DNA of 64,000 nucleotides from Niabella insulamsoli (GCF_039652435.2 NZ_CP190246.1:3658001-3722000), one strand, 5' to 3'. Positions 17,721 through 27,681 are shown, numbered from the stretch's first letter. The notes: generated from the letters alone by a model not told the origin. Numbers and translations are program-made.

Positions 17721-17750
17721 AGGCTTGCTCCTTTCCGGGCAAGCCTTTTT
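17721..17750 (+). terminator. Terminator after the exported oxidoreductase
   Basis: Perfect 8-base stem AGGCTTGC/GCAAGCCT (17721-17728, 17739-17746), 10-base loop, short T-run. Confidence 0.75.
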
Positions 17751-17798
17751 GATTATGAAAAAAGTACACAAAATTAAATCCCGAAGCCTGCTTAACGC

Positions 17799-18299
17799 GT
17801 GAAAAAATACTCTTCTCTGGAATTTAGCGCTGCGCTCGATATTATCGGAATCAACCCGTTTGTGTTTGTTCCTGAGGGCATTTTGGAACTTTTGTTTAAA
17901 CAAGCCGGAAAAAACAAGGGGCCCATTCCGATCAAAGGAACAGTGAACAAAAAAGCATATACCCAAACCCTGATTAAATACCAGGATGCATGGCGGCTTT
18001 ATATAAATACCGCGATGCTGGACCATTCGCCAAAGCGCGTGGGTGAAACCATTGCCATCACTGTTTCTTTCAACCCATCGCCGCCGGCAGTTATGGCGCC
18101 ACCTGCATTTCTTAAAGCCTTACAAAAGGATAAAAAGGCAGGCAGTATGTATGAAAGCCTGACACCATCGCTTAAAAAAGAAATACTGCGATACCTCTCC
18201 CATTTAAAAACACAGGAAAGCCTTGACAGAAATATAGAGCGTGCTATAAACTTTTTAAAAGGCAAAGAAAGATTTTTAGGAAGAACGCTTCCCGGATAA
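17799..18299 (+). CDS. YdeI/OmpD-associated family protein with DUF1905 domain
   Basis: A 166-residue cytosolic protein. The first 90 residues form a DUF1905 beta-barrel (VFVPEGILELLFKQAGK, KYQDAWRLYINTAML, RVGETIAITVSFNP) and the remainder is the helical YdeI/OmpD-associated part (PAFLKALQKDKKAGSMYESLTPSLKKEILRYL, ending in the repeated RNIERAINFLKGKE). Family members have been linked to bacteriocin or peptide resistance; the mechanism is unknown. Start is GTG at 17799; no ATG is available in frame nearby. It stops four bases before the convergent mfd. Confidence 0.85.
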   Translation: MKKYSSLEFSAALDIIGINPFVFVPEGILELLFKQAGKNKGPIPIKGTVNKKAYTQTLIKYQDAWRLYINTAMLDHSPKRVGETIAITVSFNPSPPAVMAPPAFLKALQKDKKAGSMYESLTPSLKKEILRYLSHLKTQESLDRNIERAINFLKGKERFLGRTLPG

Positions 18300-18303
18300 A
18301 CTT

Positions 18304-21300
18304 CTAATTAGTCTGGGATTCGTTTTTGGCCAGAACGAAGCTGTGCATCTCTTTTAAGAATTTATACAAATCATTCATTGAAGTGAGCGGTTCTGCAATA
18401 AGGAGAAAGAGCTTCCCGGTTTGCTTTAAGCGCGCTTTATTGGTTTGTGTTTGTAAAAAGCCTATAATCTTTTGAAAAACATCGGACTCAAAATAAGGCG
18501 AATCTGGTCGGTTAATAAAGTAGCAGCGAAGTGTTTCATTTTTAAGACTCATCTTCTCAAAACCCAGATCAATAGCCAGTTTGCGACATTTAACTGTTTC
18601 GAAAAGATCCTCCACCTCCGGCGGCACCGGCCCAAAGCGATCTTCCAATTCAGCGTGCATCTCATTAAGTTCGGCTTCGTTTTCGCAGTTGTCCAATCGC
18701 TGGTATAAAGAAAGCCGCTCCGTAATATTTTCAACATATTCATCCGGAATCAATATTTCCAGGTCCGTATCAATCGTACAATCCTGAACAAAATCATCCT
18801 GCTTGCTGATCTCTTCTTGAAACAGATCTTTAAATTCAGTTCTTTTCAGTTCTCGGATCGATTCATCTAGAATCTTCTGATACATTTCAAAGCCGATTTC
18901 AGCCATGAAACCGCTCTGTTCGCCACCTAATAAATTGCCCGCTCCGCGTATATCCAGGTCGCGCATAGCAATCTGAAAACCGCTTCCTAGCTCACTGTGC
19001 TGTTCGAGCGTTTGAAGCCTTTTCCGAGAATCGCCCGGCAGCGTGCTCATCGGTGGCGCGAGCAAATAGCAAAACGCCTTCCTGTTGCTGCGGCCTACAC
19101 GTCCCCGCAACTGATGCAGATCGCTAAGCCCAAAGTGATGCGCGTTGTTGACGATAATCGTATTCACGTTCGGAATATCAACGCCACTTTCAACAATATT
19201 GGTACATACCAACACGTCATATTTGCGATCAATAAAGTCCAATATTTTTTCTTCAAGTTTATGGCCCTCCATTTGGCCGTGCGCATAGCTTACCGATAAA
19301 TCGGGGCAAAGCCCCTGTATCAACGTCGCCATCTCCGCCAAACCCGCCACCCGGTTATGGATAAAAAATACTTGTCCGCCGCGCTCTGTTTCAAAATAAA
19401 TAGCTTCTCTCACAAAGTCTTCGTTAAAAACCTGCACCTCTGTTTGAATAGGCTGCCGGTTAGGTGGCGGCGTATTAATAATACTTAAATCGCGCGCGCC
19501 CATCAACGAAAATTGAAGCGTCCGCGGAATGGGCGTGGCCGTAAGCGTAAGACAATCTACAGTCGTGCGAATCGTTTTAATTTTTTCTTTATGGGCTACG
19601 CCAAATTTTTGCTCTTCATCAACAATCAATACACCAAGGTCTTTAAACTTCACGTCCTTGCCAATAATGCCGTGCGTGCCGATCAATATATCAATTTTGC
19701 CGGCTTTCAGCCTTTCCAGCGTTTCCCTTTTCTCTTTAGCAGATTTAAACCTGTTGATATAATCAACCGTTACCGGGAACTCTTTCAACCGATCGCTAAA
19801 GGTTTTAAAATGTTGAAAAGCAAGAATGGTAGTCGGCACTAAAACCGCCGCCTGTTTTCCATCAACACAAGTCTTAAATGCCGCCCTTATGGCCACCTCC
19901 GTTTTACCAAATCCAACGTCGCCGCAAACCAGCCTGTCCATAGGCGAAGAAGACTCCATATCCTTTTTAACATCTGCTGTGGCTTTGCTTTGATCGGGCG
20001 TGTCTTCATAAATAAAAGAAGCTTCCAGCTCGGTTTGCAAGTAGTTATCAGGCGTGTGGGCAAACCCTTGCTGCGCCTTACGTTTAGCGTAAAGTTTGAT
20101 CAGGTCAAAAGCGATTTCTTTAACCTTGGCCTTGGTTTTCTCTTTAAGGCGGTTCCAGACGTCGCTGCCCAGTTTGTTTATTTTCGGTACGCTGCCGTCT
20201 TTACCCGTGTACTTCGCTATTTTATGAAGCGAATTGATATTTACATACAGCACATCTTTGTCCTTATAAATCAGCCGTACTGCTTCCTGCAATTTCCCAT
20301 TTACGTCCATCTTCTGAAGGCCGCTATACACGCCCACTCCGTGATCGATATGCGTTACATAATCGCCGGGCTGTAGCTCGCGAAGGGTTCTCAGCGTAAT
20401 AGCTTTGCTTTTGTTATACGCCTGTTTTACGCGGTATTTATGATATCGCTGAAAAATTTCATGATCGGTATAGCAAACTATTTTTAGGTCGTGATCAATA
20501 AAACCCTGGTGAATAGAAAGCGCCACCGGATTAAAAACCAGGTCGGCCTTCAGGTCATCAAAAATGGTTTGCAGCCGCTGAAGCTGCCGCGTGTTTTCAG
20601 AAAAAATATAAATGTTGTAACGCTCTTTTTCCTTTTCTTTCAAATCTTTAATCAGCAGTTCGAACTGACGGTTAAAGGCGGGTTGCGCTTTCGTGTTGAA
20701 AGCATATTCTTCGACAGCGTTGAAAGTTGCCCCTCCAAAATGAACCACCGGCTTATCTTTTAATGATTGGAGAAAAACCTCCGCCGTTATAAAATCAGCC
20801 AGCGACAAATCTTTTTTAATCATTTTATCCTCTTCCGCCGCCGCCGCTTGATTGGGAAAAGCTTCCAGAAAATATTGCAGTTCCTCTTCGTTCTCCTTTA
20901 ACCTTTCCACGCAGAGTTCCTGGTCGTGCAGCCAGATGGAGGTATTTTCTGGCAAAAAATCAAGCAAGGACACGCGCTCTTCAGAGGTAAACCGCGTATC
21001 GACATCAGGAATGATCGAAACAGAAAGCAACCGGCGTTCGCTTAGCTGAGTTTCGGGATCAATAATGCGGATGGAGTCGATCTCATTCCCAAACAATTCA
21101 AAGCGGTATGGCTTTTCATTACCAAAAGAATAAATATCAAAAATGCCGCCGCGCAAAGCGTATTGGCCGGGTTCATAAACAAAATCGCTGCGCACAAACC
21201 CATATTCATCCAGCTTTAAAAGCAACTGTCCCATGTCGATTGTCGCAGCGGCTTTTAGATGGATAATGTTTTCTGAAAGCGCTTTGGAAACGACTACCTT

Positions 21301-21711
21301 TTCAAAAAGCGCTTCCGGATAGGTCACCAGAATCTTTTTTCGCACTTCAGCCTCAGCGCCGTCTGAAGCAAATTTGGTCAGGGCTTCCGTTCTCAACATA
21401 ACATGCGAGGGGTTCAACAGCCTGTAGTTTTTCCTTATTTTAAAAGAAGATGGAAAGTAAAAAATATCCAATGCGCCGGTAATATTTTCAAGGGTATTAT
21501 GAAAATAGGCTGCTTCTTCAGCGTCGTTCAACACAATGACATGATTCCACTGCGGTGTGTTGGAGGCGACGGAAGCAAAAACAAAAGGCGCAGAACTTCC
21601 CAAAAGGCCGGTGAGCGCGGTTGGGGAAGGATGGGGCAACGAAAGGCCGGCCGCTATTTGCAAACAGCGGGGGTCATTTTGATAAAACTGCTTCAACAAA
21701 TCCTGACTCAT
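18304..21711 (-). CDS. mfd: Transcription-repair coupling factor
   Basis: A 1135-residue ATP-dependent translocase that removes stalled RNA polymerase and recruits UvrA. In order: UvrB-like module (1-~350), CarD-like RNAP-interaction domain (GDYVTHIDHGVGVYSGLQ), superfamily 2 helicase with Walker A GDVGFGKTEVAIRAAF and Walker B DEEQKFG, motif TATPIPRTLQFSLMG, helicase C domain (RGRVGRSNRKAFCYLL), and the TRCF C-terminal domain. Start is ATG 21711; a TTG sits directly before it. A degenerate box TACCTTCG lies seven bases upstream. Confidence 0.97.
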   Translation of the reverse strand: MSQDLLKQFYQNDPRCLQIAAGLSLPHPSPTALTGLLGSSAPFVFASVASNTPQWNHVIVLNDAEEAAYFHNTLENITGALDIFYFPSSFKIRKNYRLLNPSHVMLRTEALTKFASDGAEAEVRKKILVTYPEALFEKVVVSKALSENIIHLKAAATIDMGQLLLKLDEYGFVRSDFVYEPGQYALRGGIFDIYSFGNEKPYRFELFGNEIDSIRIIDPETQLSERRLLSVSIIPDVDTRFTSEERVSLLDFLPENTSIWLHDQELCVERLKENEEELQYFLEAFPNQAAAAEEDKMIKKDLSLADFITAEVFLQSLKDKPVVHFGGATFNAVEEYAFNTKAQPAFNRQFELLIKDLKEKEKERYNIYIFSENTRQLQRLQTIFDDLKADLVFNPVALSIHQGFIDHDLKIVCYTDHEIFQRYHKYRVKQAYNKSKAITLRTLRELQPGDYVTHIDHGVGVYSGLQKMDVNGKLQEAVRLIYKDKDVLYVNINSLHKIAKYTGKDGSVPKINKLGSDVWNRLKEKTKAKVKEIAFDLIKLYAKRKAQQGFAHTPDNYLQTELEASFIYEDTPDQSKATADVKKDMESSSPMDRLVCGDVGFGKTEVAIRAAFKTCVDGKQAAVLVPTTILAFQHFKTFSDRLKEFPVTVDYINRFKSAKEKRETLERLKAGKIDILIGTHGIIGKDVKFKDLGVLIVDEEQKFGVAHKEKIKTIRTTVDCLTLTATPIPRTLQFSLMGARDLSIINTPPPNRQPIQTEVQVFNEDFVREAIYFETERGGQVFFIHNRVAGLAEMATLIQGLCPDLSVSYAHGQMEGHKLEEKILDFIDRKYDVLVCTNIVESGVDIPNVNTIIVNNAHHFGLSDLHQLRGRVGRSNRKAFCYLLAPPMSTLPGDSRKRLQTLEQHSELGSGFQIAMRDLDIRGAGNLLGGEQSGFMAEIGFEMYQKILDESIRELKRTEFKDLFQEEISKQDDFVQDCTIDTDLEILIPDEYVENITERLSLYQRLDNCENEAELNEMHAELEDRFGPVPPEVEDLFETVKCRKLAIDLGFEKMSLKNETLRCYFINRPDSPYFESDVFQKIIGFLQTQTNKARLKQTGKLFLLIAEPLTSMNDLYKFLKEMHSFVLAKNESQTN

Positions 21712-21972
21712 CAAGGCGCGAAGGTATAAAATTTTAAATTTCCAAGCCTCGTTAGCGATCGCTTTAAAGAATATGATCGATGGTCAGCCGCTCCGAACTG
21801 TAGAGGAGCGGAATTAGTGATATAATTAAAAATAAACGCTTCATCGTAAACTCTACTTTTTTTATAGGACGTAGCAAATGGCCGATTCGTAACAACGGGT
21901 CTTAATTTATCAAAAGAAAAGCCCGACTTTTTAATATTAGTTTGATCCTGTGCGAATTTCAAAGAAAAAATG

Positions 21973-21980
21973 TACGTTTG
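21973..21980 (+). promoter_or_regulatory. -7 box (TACGTTTG) of the GH29 gene
   Basis: Exact TAnnTTTG match ending three bases before the ATG at 21984, predicting a transcript that starts at or next to the start codon. It also argues against the TTG at 21942 as start. Confidence 0.55.
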
Positions 21981-21983
21981 AGC

Positions 21984-23354
21984 ATGTACATAAAATCCTC
22001 ACTCCTGCGTAGCCTTGGCCTGTTTTTTACCCTTTTTATCAGCGTATCATCCGTTCGGGCGCAATATCAGCCTACTTGGAAATCGCTTGATGCCCGGCCG
22101 ATTCCTCGATGGTTTACCGACGCCAAGTTTGGAATTTTTATTCACTGGGGGCTTTACAGTGTGCCAGCGTGGGCAACGAATTCCAACGCAGACGGCTTTG
22201 GCAGCAACTATGCCGAATGGTATTGGGAAAGGCTGAACAACAAAAAACTCAAAATTCATAAAGAATTTGTTGATTTTCATAACAAAAACTATGGACCGCA
22301 GTTCCATTATCAGGATTTCGCCCATATGTTCAAAGCTGAACTGTTTGATCCACAGCAGTGGGCAAAAATTTTTAAGGACGCCGGCGCAAAATATGTTGTC
22401 CTGACAAGTAAGCACCACGACGGTTTCGCGTTATGGCCCAGCCGCGAAGCGTGGAACTGGAACGCTGCAGACGCCGGCCCGCATCGCGACCTGGCGGGTG
22501 ATTTAAGTGAGGCTGTTAAAAAATCCGGTTTACACATGGGTTTTTATTATTCATTGTATGAATGGTATAACCCGCTCTACAAACAGAATGTAAATAAATA
22601 TGTAGATGAACATATGCTGCCGCAGCTGAAAGATTTGGTGACACGGTATCAGCCCGAAATTATATGGCCCGACGGGGAATGGGATCAAAGCGATACCACC
22701 TGGCGCAGCCGCGAATTCCTCGCCTGGCTGTACAATGAATCGCCGGTGAAAAACACGGTGGTGACCAACGACCGGTGGGGCGGCGGCCGCAGTCATGGCG
22801 GGTTTAACACGACTGAGTATGGAAGCGGCAAAGCGAGCCTGGAAAGGCCTTGGGAAGAATGCCGTGGCATTGGGGAGTCATTTGGGTATAACCGGAACGA
22901 GGCGCTCGAACAATACCAAACCAGCGAGCAGCTTATCAAAATGCTGATTGATATCGTGTCGCGCGGCGGTAACCTGCTGTTGAATATCGGCCCGGCAGCC
23001 GATGGCACAATTCCCGTGATCATGCAGCAGCGCCTGAAAGATATGGGTGATTGGTTAAAAATAAACGGCGAAGCTATTTATGGCACCATGGCCTGGAAGG
23101 AGGCGCCGAAGTCAAAAATGAAAGATATTTTCTACACGCGCAAAGGAAACGATTTGTATGTGTTAGCAACCGCCTGGCAAAATAAAATTGCGGTGCCCTC
23201 TGTCAAAGCAGAAAAGATTGCGTTGCTGGGATATAACGGCAAAGTGAATTTCACAAAAAAAGCCAACGGCATTGAGATTATAGCGCCAACACTACAGCCT
23301 GGTACCTATGCCGGCAGCACCGCATGGGTGTATAAAATAACCGATGCTTTTTAA
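21984..23354 (+). CDS. Alpha-L-fucosidase, GH29, secreted
   Basis: A 456-residue glycosidase that releases terminal L-fucose. Signal peptide to about residue 26 (VSSVRAQ), then the GH29 barrel: WFTDAKFGIFIHWGLYSVPAWA, YVVLTSKHHDGFALWPS, MGFYYSLYEWYNP and PEIIWPDGEWD, where the Asp in WPDG is the expected nucleophile. RGGNLLLNIGPAADGTIP is also diagnostic. The length is that of catalytic domain plus a short beta-sandwich. ATG 21984 gives the signal peptide directly. The stop overlaps the glycerate kinase start by 11 bases. Confidence 0.94.
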   Translation: MYIKSSLLRSLGLFFTLFISVSSVRAQYQPTWKSLDARPIPRWFTDAKFGIFIHWGLYSVPAWATNSNADGFGSNYAEWYWERLNNKKLKIHKEFVDFHNKNYGPQFHYQDFAHMFKAELFDPQQWAKIFKDAGAKYVVLTSKHHDGFALWPSREAWNWNAADAGPHRDLAGDLSEAVKKSGLHMGFYYSLYEWYNPLYKQNVNKYVDEHMLPQLKDLVTRYQPEIIWPDGEWDQSDTTWRSREFLAWLYNESPVKNTVVTNDRWGGGRSHGGFNTTEYGSGKASLERPWEECRGIGESFGYNRNEALEQYQTSEQLIKMLIDIVSRGGNLLLNIGPAADGTIPVIMQQRLKDMGDWLKINGEAIYGTMAWKEAPKSKMKDIFYTRKGNDLYVLATAWQNKIAVPSVKAEKIALLGYNGKVNFTKKANGIEIIAPTLQPGTYAGSTAWVYKITDAF

Positions 23355-24519
23355 CAAAAAGATGCCGCATATTGTCATTGCGTCCAATGCATATAAAAAC
23401 AGCCTGAGCGCATCGGTTGCCGCGGAGGCCATCAACGCGGGGCTGAAAAAAAGCAAATTATCTTGCACAACCGCCTGTGTGCCGGTGGGAGACGGCGGCG
23501 ACGGGACCGCTTTGTTGCTTTCAAAATACCTCAAGGCAAAAGCCCGATACTATCAAACGATTAATGCGATTGGCAAAAGCATCCAGGCCCCTGTTTATTA
23601 CACTAAAAATAATACAATTGCGATTATCGAACTGGCAGACGCGTCGGGCCTAAAACTTTTAAAGCCCGATCAGTACGCTCCGCTACACGCGAACACGCGG
23701 GGTACGGGAATCCTGATAAAAAGAGCATTAAACAGAAATGTAAAGAAGTTGATTTTGGCCATCGGCGGCAGCGCGACCATCGATGCGGCAACCGGCATTT
23801 TATCGGCTTTGGGTGCTCGGTTTTTGACAAAAAAAGACACTGTAATTGAAGATCTGCCAGGAGGCCTAGTACATTTGCACCGGATCGATACAACGAAACT
23901 GCACCCCCGCGTACACCAAACCGAAATTATTGTTTTGTGTGATGTCAAAAATAAACTCCTAGGAAGTAAAGGGGCCGCCCGAATGTTCGGTCCGCAAAAA
24001 GGCGCGTCGCATAGAGATATAGCGCAATTGGAACGCATCCTTCGAAAGGTAGATAATGTTATTTATCAGCAATATGGGCATCGCATTAGCCAGCAGCCCT
24101 TTAGCGGCGCTGCCGGTGGCGTGGCCGCGACAATGACTGCCCTCGTCAAAGCCACGGCCATGAACGGTATTCACTATTTTTTAGAGTCCATTCATTTTGG
24201 CAACCATTTGAAAAAAGCGGATCTGGTGATTACGGGCGAAGGCGCCATTGACCTTCAAACACTTGAGGGCAAAGCACCTTTCGGCGTGGCGCTTGCCGCA
24301 AAAAAGAAAGGAATTCCGGTCATCGCAATGGGTGGCCGCATCGATGATGAGTCGCGAAAGTTAAAACGCTATTTTACGGAATTGATATCGATCAATAAAA
24401 AGAACGCTACCTTAAATTTAGCGCTGAAACAAACGGAAACAAATCTTAAAAAGGCGGCGAAAAAATTGGGCGACCAACTCGTTCAACAATTCCCGGGACC
24501 GCCGCGACCCAAAAAATAA
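23344..24519 (+). CDS. Glycerate kinase
   Basis: A 391-residue glycerate kinase of the GlxK/GarK type (Pfam PF02595), phosphorylating D-glycerate with ATP. Typical blocks are HIVIASNAYKNSLSASVAAEAI, VGDGGDGTALLL, LKLLKPDQYAPLHANTRGTGILI, GGSATIDAATGIL, LCDVKNKLLG and DLVITGEGAIDLQTLEGKAP. It begins inside the last codons of the fucosidase gene; ATG 23362 is an alternative start. The operon with fucosidase may be fortuitous, though glycerate arises in several sugar-acid pathways. The C-terminus is slightly extended and basic. Confidence 0.93.
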   Translation: MLFNKKMPHIVIASNAYKNSLSASVAAEAINAGLKKSKLSCTTACVPVGDGGDGTALLLSKYLKAKARYYQTINAIGKSIQAPVYYTKNNTIAIIELADASGLKLLKPDQYAPLHANTRGTGILIKRALNRNVKKLILAIGGSATIDAATGILSALGARFLTKKDTVIEDLPGGLVHLHRIDTTKLHPRVHQTEIIVLCDVKNKLLGSKGAARMFGPQKGASHRDIAQLERILRKVDNVIYQQYGHRISQQPFSGAAGGVAATMTALVKATAMNGIHYFLESIHFGNHLKKADLVITGEGAIDLQTLEGKAPFGVALAAKKKGIPVIAMGGRIDDESRKLKRYFTELISINKKNATLNLALKQTETNLKKAAKKLGDQLVQQFPGPPRPKK

Positions 24520-24593
24520 TCGATGTTGTACCGTCTTCCTTAGTGAGAACTCTAAAAGCCGCCATTTCCCATCGTTAAACCCCGCAAAGTAGC

Positions 24594-24601
24594 TACTTTT
24601 A
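24594..24601 (+). promoter_or_regulatory. Probable -7 box (TACTTTTA) of rbfA
   Basis: One base off TAnnTTTG, 19 bases before the rbfA ATG. Confidence 0.35.
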
Positions 24602-24620
24602 CAACACAAAAAGAAAGATT

Positions 24621-24989
24621 ATGCAGGAGAGTAAAAGACAAAAGCAGGTTGCAGGGTTATTAAACGAGGAAATGAATGCTATTTTTCAAAAGCTGGGACT
24701 TAGCATGATTGGAGGAGGAATGGTTTCCATTTCCGGTGTGAAAGTGACGCCCGACCTGCTCGAAGCACGATTTTATTTAAGCTTCTTTCAGATTGACGAT
24801 AAAGAAAGCGCGCTAAAGAAAATTGAAGATCGCCACCACGAAATTAAAAAAGAGCTGACCGCATCGGTGAGGCATCAACTGCGCAGTATGCCTGTACTGA
24901 AATTTTTCGCCGACGATACGCTTGACCATGTATTTAAAATGGAAGAAATTTTCCGTAAAATTGAGGAAGACCGGAAGAACAACGGGTAG
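24621..24989 (+). CDS. rbfA: Ribosome-binding factor A
   Basis: A 122-residue KH-fold protein that matures the 5' end of 16S rRNA in the small subunit. It begins ESKRQKQVAGLLNEEMNAIF and contains ISGVKVTPDLLEARFYLSFF and RHQLRSMPVLKFFADDTLDH, matching RbfA positions around its conserved Asp. Normal length. It leads a two-gene operon with the membrane permease 57 bases downstream. Confidence 0.95.
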   Translation: MQESKRQKQVAGLLNEEMNAIFQKLGLSMIGGGMVSISGVKVTPDLLEARFYLSFFQIDDKESALKKIEDRHHEIKKELTASVRHQLRSMPVLKFFADDTLDHVFKMEEIFRKIEEDRKNNG

Positions 24990-25046
24990 CGGCATTTTAC
25001 TATTATTTTCAATCTATCCAGTTGATGGATATCAAACATAAAATCA

Positions 25047-26270
25047 TTGTATTCCCTTTTTGCTTGGCGGTATTTTAAGGCGAAAAAATCAACCAACGCC
25101 ATCAACATTATTTCATGGATATGCATTGTGGCCATCATCGTGGGCACGACTGCTTTGATTCTTGTGTTAAGTGTTTTCAACGGATTTGAAGGTTTGGTCA
25201 AATCGCTTTATGCATCATTTTATCCTGATCTTAAAATCAGCCCATCCTCGGGCAAAATCTTAACAATTTCTCCGGAGCAACTTCAACAAATCAGGGGCAT
25301 TCAGGGCATCAAAAATTTTTCACTTGTAGTTGAAGAAAAAGCGATTCTGCAAAACGGCACCAATCAAACCATAGTTTATCTAAAAGGCGTGGATGCTAAT
25401 TATGAAAAAACAACCACCGTAAACAAACATATCTACTCCGGAAATTTCAATGTTGGCACAAACAATCATCCACTGTTGGTTATGGGCATTGGCATCGAAG
25501 GAGCGCTCGGCATCAGGGCCGGAAGTGACGTGTTGCCTTTAACAATCTATGTGCCGCGCAAAAGCAACACAGAAGAGTTGAACGAACTGGAAAACATCAG
25601 CAGTGACACCATTCATACGGCAGGGTCGTTTATGATACAACAGGACTTTGATAACAAGTACGTGCTTACTAATCTACAGTTTCTTAAAAGCGCCATGCGG
25701 TTAGATGAAAATCAATTTAGCGGTGTTGAAATAGCTGTTAACAATCCCGCTGAGGCAGATCAAATTCGTGAACGGCTAGACGGCATTTTTGGATCCACAT
25801 ATAAAATTCAAAACCGGTATCAGCAGAACCAAAACCTGTATGCCATCATGAATCTGGAAAGATGGATTTTTTACGCCGTACTATGTATTATTTTAATTGT
25901 GGCGGCATTCAACATGGTGGGCGCACTCACCATGCTCGTGTTAGAAAAGCAAAAAGACATCAGCGTGCTCAATGCCCTGGGCGCTTCCAAAAATTTTGTT
26001 TTAAAAGTGTTTCTTAGTGAGGGGCTTCTGCTCGCCTTGATTGGTGGTGGTATTGGAATGGCGATCGCGTTGGCGTTGGTAATCCTTCAACAACAGTTTC
26101 ACCTGGTGGCATTGGAAGGTGGCTCTTTTCTCATCAATTACTTCCCCGTCGAATTAAGAATAACCGATTTTGTTTTGGTGGCCATAACCGTGTTGGCCGT
26201 TTCGTTTCTTGCTTCACTTGTTCCGGCTATAAAAGCGTCGCGGCAATATTTTTCGTTAAGAAGTGAATAG
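25047..26270 (+). CDS. Lipoprotein-releasing ABC transporter permease (LolC/LolE, FtsX family)
   Basis: A 407-residue inner-membrane permease: one N-terminal helix (INIISWICIVAIIVGTTALI), a periplasmic MacB-like domain (about 50-270), and three C-terminal FtsX helices (AVLCIILIVAAFNMVGALTM, LLLALIGGGIGMAIALALVI, FVLVAITVLAVSFLASL). VLEKQKDISVLNALGAS is the conserved cytoplasmic loop. It works with a LolD ATPase, not encoded nearby, to release lipoproteins to the outer membrane. No ATG is in frame; the start is TTG 25047, or possibly ATA a few codons earlier. Follows rbfA without a terminator. Confidence 0.9.
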   Translation: MYSLFAWRYFKAKKSTNAINIISWICIVAIIVGTTALILVLSVFNGFEGLVKSLYASFYPDLKISPSSGKILTISPEQLQQIRGIQGIKNFSLVVEEKAILQNGTNQTIVYLKGVDANYEKTTTVNKHIYSGNFNVGTNNHPLLVMGIGIEGALGIRAGSDVLPLTIYVPRKSNTEELNELENISSDTIHTAGSFMIQQDFDNKYVLTNLQFLKSAMRLDENQFSGVEIAVNNPAEADQIRERLDGIFGSTYKIQNRYQQNQNLYAIMNLERWIFYAVLCIILIVAAFNMVGALTMLVLEKQKDISVLNALGASKNFVLKVFLSEGLLLALIGGGIGMAIALALVILQQQFHLVALEGGSFLINYFPVELRITDFVLVAITVLAVSFLASLVPAIKASRQYFSLRSE

Positions 26271-26276
26271 CCCATT

Positions 26277-27566
26277 TCACACGATCACCTCTCCTACCAG
26301 GAAGACGCTGCCGCAAATCACAATCAGGTCATCGGCGTGCGCATGGGCTTTCGCTTCTGCCAGCGCTTTGTTTACATTTTCATAAACCTTACCTCTCAAT
26401 CCAAACACAGCGGCTTGCTCTTTTAAAGCCTCGCCATGCAAAGCCCTGGAAATTTGGGCCTGCGTAAAATAATAAATCGCCTGCGGCGGAAGCATTTGCA
26501 ATACTGCATTAACGTCCTTATCTTTTACCATGCCTAAAATCAGGTGTAGGCGATGATAGGTAGTAATTTCGAGCTGGCTTAACAATTCGCGAATACCACT
26601 TTCGTTATGCGCCACATCAAGAACGACGCGTGGGTGCTGCTGAATCGTTTCCCAGCGGCCATGTAAACCGGTTAACTTTTTTGTATGCCGGACGCCCTCC
26701 TGGAGCTGCTCCGGCGCAATATGCAACCCCGCCGAATTCAATTGGCGGCAACCTTCCAAAACTGTCAGCAGATTTTTTGTCTGATACTGCCCCGTCAAAT
26801 CAATTTGATAACGGACCTGATCGGTTGTACCGGTTTCTGCAATATTTATCGCCAGATGATCTTGCTCATTCTGCCAATCAGCAATCTGGAAATTGTCATG
26901 GGCAAAATAAAGAGGGGCGCTCTTTTCATTAGCCACTTTTCTGAAAACGGTTTCCGTTTCGGGCTGCTGTTCTCCTATGACCACCGGAATGCCCGCTTTT
27001 ATAATACCTGCCTTTTCAAATGCTATTTGCTCCAGCGTATCTCCCAGGAATTGCATATGATCGAACCCAATATTTGTAATCACCGACAGCAGCGGTGTAA
27101 TAATATTTGTACTGTCTAACCGCCCTCCCATTCCAGTTTCTATCACCGCTATCTCTACCTGGTTGCTGGCAAAATGATCAAACGCCATGGCCACCGTAAT
27201 TTCGAAAAAGCTAGGCTGCATCTCTTCCAGCAAGGGCCTGACGTTTTCGACAAACGCAATCACTTCATCTTCCGAAATCATCGCGCCGTTTATTTTTATA
27301 CGCTCCCGGAAATCTTTTAAATGAGGCGAAGTATATAAGCCCGTTTTATAGCCTGCCGTCTGCAAAACAGCAGCCAGCATATGGCTTACGGAGCCTTTGC
27401 CATTTGTGCCGGCTACATGCACAAATTTCAATTTCTGGTGGGGATTATTAAGGGCCTGGCATAATTTGAGAATGTTCGCAAATCCAGGCTTAATCGCCAG
27501 TCCGCCGTCGCGGCTGAACATGGGAAGTTTATTATACAAAAATTCTATGGCCTCGTGATAATCCAT
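26277..27566 (-). CDS. folC: Bifunctional folylpolyglutamate synthase/dihydrofolate synthase
   Basis: A 429-residue Mur-ligase-fold enzyme adding glutamate to dihydropteroate and folates. It has VHVAGTNGKGSVSHMLAAVL (P-loop), YTSPHLKDFRERIKING, VIETGMGGRLDSTNII and ITNIGFDHMQFLGDTLEQIAFEKAGI. DVAHNESG marks the C-terminal domain. The start is ATG 27566; the codon two before it is TTG and belongs to the promoter box. Convergent with the permease, seven bases apart. Confidence 0.96.
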   Translation of the reverse strand: MDYHEAIEFLYNKLPMFSRDGGLAIKPGFANILKLCQALNNPHQKLKFVHVAGTNGKGSVSHMLAAVLQTAGYKTGLYTSPHLKDFRERIKINGAMISEDEVIAFVENVRPLLEEMQPSFFEITVAMAFDHFASNQVEIAVIETGMGGRLDSTNIITPLLSVITNIGFDHMQFLGDTLEQIAFEKAGIIKAGIPVVIGEQQPETETVFRKVANEKSAPLYFAHDNFQIADWQNEQDHLAINIAETGTTDQVRYQIDLTGQYQTKNLLTVLEGCRQLNSAGLHIAPEQLQEGVRHTKKLTGLHGRWETIQQHPRVVLDVAHNESGIRELLSQLEITTYHRLHLILGMVKDKDVNAVLQMLPPQAIYYFTQAQISRALHGEALKEQAAVFGLRGKVYENVNKALAEAKAHAHADDLIVICGSVFLVGEVIV

Positions 27567-27569
27567 ACG

Positions 27570-27577
27570 CAAATATA
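27570..27577 (-). promoter_or_regulatory. -7 box (TATATTTG) of folC
   Basis: Exact TAnnTTTG match on the minus strand, ending three bases before the folC ATG, predicting a leaderless or near-leaderless mRNA. Confidence 0.55.
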
Positions 27578-27591
27578 CTAGATATGATGTC

Positions 27592-27681
27592 GCTCCTACG
27601 GAGCTTAATTTGTCTATTGCTTTTCTAGGGTGATAATGCTCCTACGGAGCATATGTAAATATCAAATAGCCCCAGTGGGGC
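27592..27681. repeat. Cluster of three 13-base palindromes (REP-like)
   Basis: GCTCCTACGGAGC occurs at 27592-27604 and again at 27638-27650 (extended there to 17 bases with AT/AT). GCCCCAGTGGGGC lies at 27669-27681. Each has a 5-3-5 layout. They fill the divergent folC-ispD gap. Short palindromes like these are scattered in many Bacteroidota genomes; a link to a REP-type transposase is an inference, none being in this window. Confidence 0.8.

Noticed and set aside
21942..21983. Extended TTG start for the GH29 gene
   Set aside because: It would bury the signal peptide behind extra residues and overlap the promoter box.
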